Shown here: positions 6,853 to 9,005 of the stretch, one piece after another
Layout of the letters: each line of letters opens with the position of its first letter
How positions within the stretch are numbered: position 1 is the stretch's first letter
Assembly (NCBI GenBank): GCA_026391515.1
Contig: JAPLEC010000442.1
Location: forward strand, 1-9,005
Direction of reading: 5' to 3'
Length of the DNA stretch: 9,005 bases
DNA from: Bacteroidia bacterium
Lineage (GTDB): Bacteria > Bacteroidota > Bacteroidia > Bacteroidales > VadinHA17
The notes under the pieces: generated by a model
The model's database searches: none
What the model was told of the DNA's origin: nothing
What the model saw: the letters and a program-made list of their open reading frames with translations, nothing else
Program-made: the position numbers and the translations under genes

Positions 6853-7486
6853 AAATCTTTGACAGATGAATGTTCAGTTTTAAATTGTAATGCGAAATAT
6901 TGATGGAATCAATTTCTGCCCCGTCGGTACTGTAAAAACGCATATTAACTTTTTTCAGAAAAGTTCCGGTCTGTATCAATTCATCAACTTTATTTGTTTT
7001 CTTATTGATGAAACAATACCTGACTCCGTTATAATCCTTTGATTTAATGATAGTTCTTCCAGCATTCTTCTCCTGCATTGTTTTTACTTCTCTATTTTCC
7101 TGTATATTATTCAGCATGAGTCCAATGTCGTTCTTCAGCGTATTAATAATAGATTTTCTGTTGAGTTCATCCATGCAATAATGCACCTTGAAATCGCCAT
7201 TCCTGAAAAATTCCATGTCGAAAATCTTTATTCCAACTTCGGTGATAAACAGGGTGCGATGACTATTCCCATTCAGCGGCTTAATAAGCATTAGTCCGCT
7301 GAAATGATTTGAGTAAATATCAATGTAAGATTGAAACAGGAAGCGATTTGTATCGCCCTGAAACCAGGAGAAAACATCTTTTCTGTTGTCGGCAGCTTCA
7401 GATACTGGTTTAAAATTGTTAAACAGGGAAAGTGAGCAGCCGCTTAACAGCAGAAGACAAAGGCTACTTAAAAATAAATTTTTCAA
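6824..7486 (-). CDS. Uncharacterised lipoprotein of the acyl-chain/LolA operon
   Basis: A 220-residue protein with a textbook lipoprotein signal: MKNLFLSSLCLLLLSGC with Cys17. I do not recognise the mature domain with certainty. The segment about 49-125 (FLFQSYIDIYSNHFSGLMLIKP, then FITEVGIKIFDMEFF) suggests a beta-rich fold, and after a helix-prone stretch it closes with more strands. Aryl-polyene-type clusters commonly encode a small outer-membrane lipoprotein (for example DUF3261) beside LolA; this gene occupies that slot and may be its counterpart, but that is inferred from context. The start at 7486 overlaps the end of the LolA-like gene by 23 bp, and its stop overlaps the dehydratase start by 29 bp, so all three are probably co-translated. 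A role in receiving or placing the product at the outer membrane is a hypothesis. Confidence 0.83.
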   Translation of the reverse strand: MKNLFLSSLCLLLLSGCSLSLFNNFKPVSEAADNRKDVFSWFQGDTNRFLFQSYIDIYSNHFSGLMLIKPLNGNSHRTLFITEVGIKIFDMEFFRNGDFKVHYCMDELNRKSIINTLKNDIGLMLNNIQENREVKTMQEKNAGRTIIKSKDYNGVRYCFINKKTNKVDELIQTGTFLKKVNMRFYSTDGAEIDSINISHYNLKLNIHLSKIYENGSEISE

Positions 7487-8108
7487 AAGGTATTTCTACG
7501 TTCAGTTTCTTGTTAAAGAAGTCAATTTTAGTATAATCTTCACCAGACTCAACCATTTTAAGGCGAGAAACCGTCAAATCGTTTTTATCAAAATAGATCT
7601 GCACCTCATTCAGCATTTGTTTCATTTTTTCAGCGCGAGGAACGAGCTTGACGTAATAGAGCTTGCTGCTCTCAAAATATTCGGTAGCATAATCTTTGTC
7701 ATTCTTAAGAATATCACCCTGAATACATCCGCTGATAAACCTGTTCATCTCCTGAAACATCTTATTTGACTGGATGTCATATTGTTTCTGGTTTTTATCA
7801 TCACGGGTATATAACTTATCATTTGCTATAATGATTAAATATTTATACGGCTCAAGGTATTCCCAGCGAATATTATTTTCTTTTTTAAAATAAAACTTAC
7901 CTTTCGAAATTATCTTTTCGGATAAGACAACCAGGTTTTTCTCCTGGACAAAATTACTGGTAATTGAATTTGTTGATTCTGACATGGCAGTCAGCTTGCT
8001 CTTAAATGCCTCAATATCAGCCATCGGCTTGTAAGCTTCCTGGGCTGTGATGTAGCATGAAGAGAAAATAAATAACAATGTGATAATATATTTTGCTGAT
8101 CTATTCAT
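7464..8108 (-). CDS. LolA-like outer-membrane lipoprotein carrier family protein
   Basis: A 214-residue exported protein with LolA-family signatures: SITSNFVQEKNL (48-59), then KGKFYFKKENNIRWEYLEP (69-87), matching the usual F.Q.K......S.G.F.F..P...RW.Y..P pattern, followed by YLIIIANDKLY (90-100). LolA proteins are periplasmic half-barrels that shield acyl chains. Paralogues inside aryl-polyene and flexirubin clusters are thought to carry the hydrophobic product or its lipid across the periplasm rather than bulk lipoproteins. The N-terminus could be cleaved after ITA (residue 22), giving a soluble protein; FSSC at 15-18 is a weak lipobox, so membrane anchoring is possible. The ATG overlaps the end of the deacetylase gene by 8 bp. 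Family assignment is good; the cargo is inferred from neighbours. Confidence 0.87.
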   Translation of the reverse strand: MNRSAKYIITLLFIFSSCYITAQEAYKPMADIEAFKSKLTAMSESTNSITSNFVQEKNLVVLSEKIISKGKFYFKKENNIRWEYLEPYKYLIIIANDKLYTRDDKNQKQYDIQSNKMFQEMNRFISGCIQGDILKNDKDYATEYFESSKLYYVKLVPRAEKMKQMLNEVQIYFDKNDLTVSRLKMVESGEDYTKIDFFNKKLNVEIPFEKFIFK

Positions 8109-8874
8109 AAGCTTCTATACCTAAAAATTTATCAGGACATTCAAAGTGATATCCTTTTCCTTTTGCAAATTTGATGAATTTATCCAGAACTGCAACCGTG
8201 TGATTTTTTGTATCATGAAATAGAATAATGTCACCCGGCTTCACTCTGCCTGTCAACCTCTGATAAAGTAATTCCTCGTTTTTTATAACAGTATCTTTTG
8301 AGCGAAGGCCCCATCCGATGATATAATAGTTCATTTTTTTTAATGCTCCGGATAAGGGTGGATTTGTGATTCCATAAGGCGGCCGGAACAACTTTGTCTT
8401 TTTATTCAGGATTTTCCCGAGAATATCATCAGTTTTTTGCAACTCTGCAAACATCTTACCGGAGCTGAAAAGATCAAAAAAGAAATGGTGAGAATAACTA
8501 TGGCTACCAATAATATGTCCTTCCTCATCTATTTTCTTAATCAGATCAGGATTTTCTTCAGCTTTATGTCCAACACAAAAAAATGCTGCTCTAATATTCT
8601 GCGCCTTTAAAACATCAAGTACAGCAGGTGTTATAGATTTATCCGGTCCGTCATCAAAAGTCAATGCAATTGTCTTATTATCCATTTTACCTTTGTACAA
8701 AACCTTGCAATAAAAGCCTGATCTAAAATCAATCGATCCATAAGCCAGCAAACCAGCTGTTGCAAGAATAATGCCAGCATACCACCATAAACTTATACGG
8801 ATAAAATAATCAAGAATCAGAATTGAAATCAGCAACAGGAGAGATGCAATAATTATTTTCTTATATTTCAGCAT
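8101..8874 (-). CDS. Membrane-anchored NodB/CE4 polysaccharide deacetylase family protein
   Basis: A 257-residue protein with two N-terminal membrane segments (about 6-23 and 29-46) and a NodB-homology domain from about 67. All five CE4 motifs are present: TFDDGP (72-77, Asp74 base and Asp75 metal ligand), HSYSH (125-129, His125 and His129 metal ligands), RPPYG (164-168), W188 with Asp194, and FHD (219-221, His220). It therefore looks catalytically competent as a metal-dependent N- or O-deacetylase acting outside the cytoplasmic membrane. Such genes recur in Bacteroidota acyl-chain/pigment clusters, where the substrate is unknown; hydrolysis of an amide or ester on the product or its carrier sugar is a guess. 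Its ATG overlaps the end of the preceding gene by 7 bp, and its end overlaps the LolA-like gene by 8 bp. Confidence 0.92.
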   Translation of the reverse strand: MLKYKKIIIASLLLLISILILDYFIRISLWWYAGIILATAGLLAYGSIDFRSGFYCKVLYKGKMDNKTIALTFDDGPDKSITPAVLDVLKAQNIRAAFFCVGHKAEENPDLIKKIDEEGHIIGSHSYSHHFFFDLFSSGKMFAELQKTDDILGKILNKKTKLFRPPYGITNPPLSGALKKMNYYIIGWGLRSKDTVIKNEELLYQRLTGRVKPGDIILFHDTKNHTVAVLDKFIKFAKGKGYHFECPDKFLGIEAYE

Positions 8875-9005
8875 GATGAAAGCACGATCACTGAATGGTT
8901 GACATTTCTTAAATTATTGTAAATCAGGATATTATTTATATCCTTTATCGGCTTTTCGTCAAGTCTCAAGACCGAGGGTACATTCTGTTCTTTAAGGATT
9001 CTGGA
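8868..9005 (-). CDS. C-terminal end of a probable beta-ketoacyl synthase-like protein (partial)
   Basis: One minus-strand frame is open from the right edge to a TGA at 8870-8868, giving 45 residues that end NHSVIVLSSC. The stop overlaps the deacetylase start (ATGCTGA), so this is the upstream member of the same operon. The ending, INNILIYNNLRNVNHSVIVLSS, resembles the final strands of ketosynthases, where an asparagine-rich loop such as FGFGGNNAS precedes a hydrophobic strand. Ketosynthases or chain-length-factor-like partners are expected in a cluster with a dehydratase and LolA. The fragment is too short for certainty; only its existence and overlap are well supported. Confidence 0.5.
   Translation of the reverse strand, partial: SRILKEQNVPSVLRLDEKPIKDINNILIYNNLRNVNHSVIVLSSC

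Noticed and set aside
7386..7769. A 127-codon open frame on the plus strand
   Set aside because: It lies antisense to the LolA-like and lipoprotein genes, its translation resembles no family, and the minus-strand genes have clear signal peptides and motifs.
7464..8108. Housekeeping LolA rather than a cluster-specific paralogue
   Set aside because: Overlapping gene arrangement with a deacetylase, dehydratase and probable ketosynthase points to a dedicated paralogue, although this is contextual.

Overview
The window looks like a chromosomal segment from a member of the phylum Bacteroidota, probably a glycan-degrading relative of the Bacteroidales/Marinilabiliales or flavobacteria. This rests on the protein families present: an IS200-like transposase of the MANTYTQ type, a GH92 mannosidase, a PL11-type lyase, an extended YhcH lipoprotein, and a fatty-acid-like biosynthetic operon with LolA. 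It also rests on AT-rich spacers, the lack of clear Shine-Dalgarno sites, and a good match to the phylum's TTG / TAnnTTTG promoter upstream of the gene at 6466. I cannot name a genus.

Left part (1-1336): an IS200/IS605-type HUH (Y1) transposase runs off the left edge on the minus strand. About 317 bp of AT-rich spacer follows. Next is a plus-strand lipoprotein of the YhcH/YjgK/YiaL family. It converges on the next gene across a short spacer that is almost entirely a degenerate 7-bp tandem repeat.

Middle part (1342-5343): two secreted carbohydrate-active enzymes are transcribed divergently from a shared 111-bp spacer carrying a small palindrome and a matching half-site. They are a GH92 exo-alpha-mannosidase (minus) and a PL11 rhamnogalacturonan-lyase-like propeller protein (plus). 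Together with the YhcH protein this suggests a small glycan-utilisation locus. No SusC/SusD pair, sulfatase or regulator lies in the window, so it is not a demonstrable polysaccharide utilisation locus.

Right part (5414-9005, all minus strand): first comes an unrecognised 350-residue lipoprotein with its own promoter. Upstream of it in coordinates is a tightly packed operon read right to left: C-terminal end of a probable ketosynthase, membrane-anchored NodB/CE4 deacetylase, LolA-like carrier, unknown lipoprotein, and a short FabZ-like hotdog dehydratase. Adjacent genes overlap by 7, 8, 23 and 29 bp, which implies translational coupling. The combination resembles flexirubin/aryl-polyene-type clusters of Bacteroidota, which build an acyl chain on ACP and deliver the product to the outer membrane. 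The dehydratase lacks its C-terminal half and may be decaying.

No rRNA, tRNA, CRISPR array or convincing intrinsic terminator was seen. The most unusual items are the heptamer repeat, the truncated dehydratase at the end of a coupled operon, and the orphan Cys/His-containing lipoprotein.
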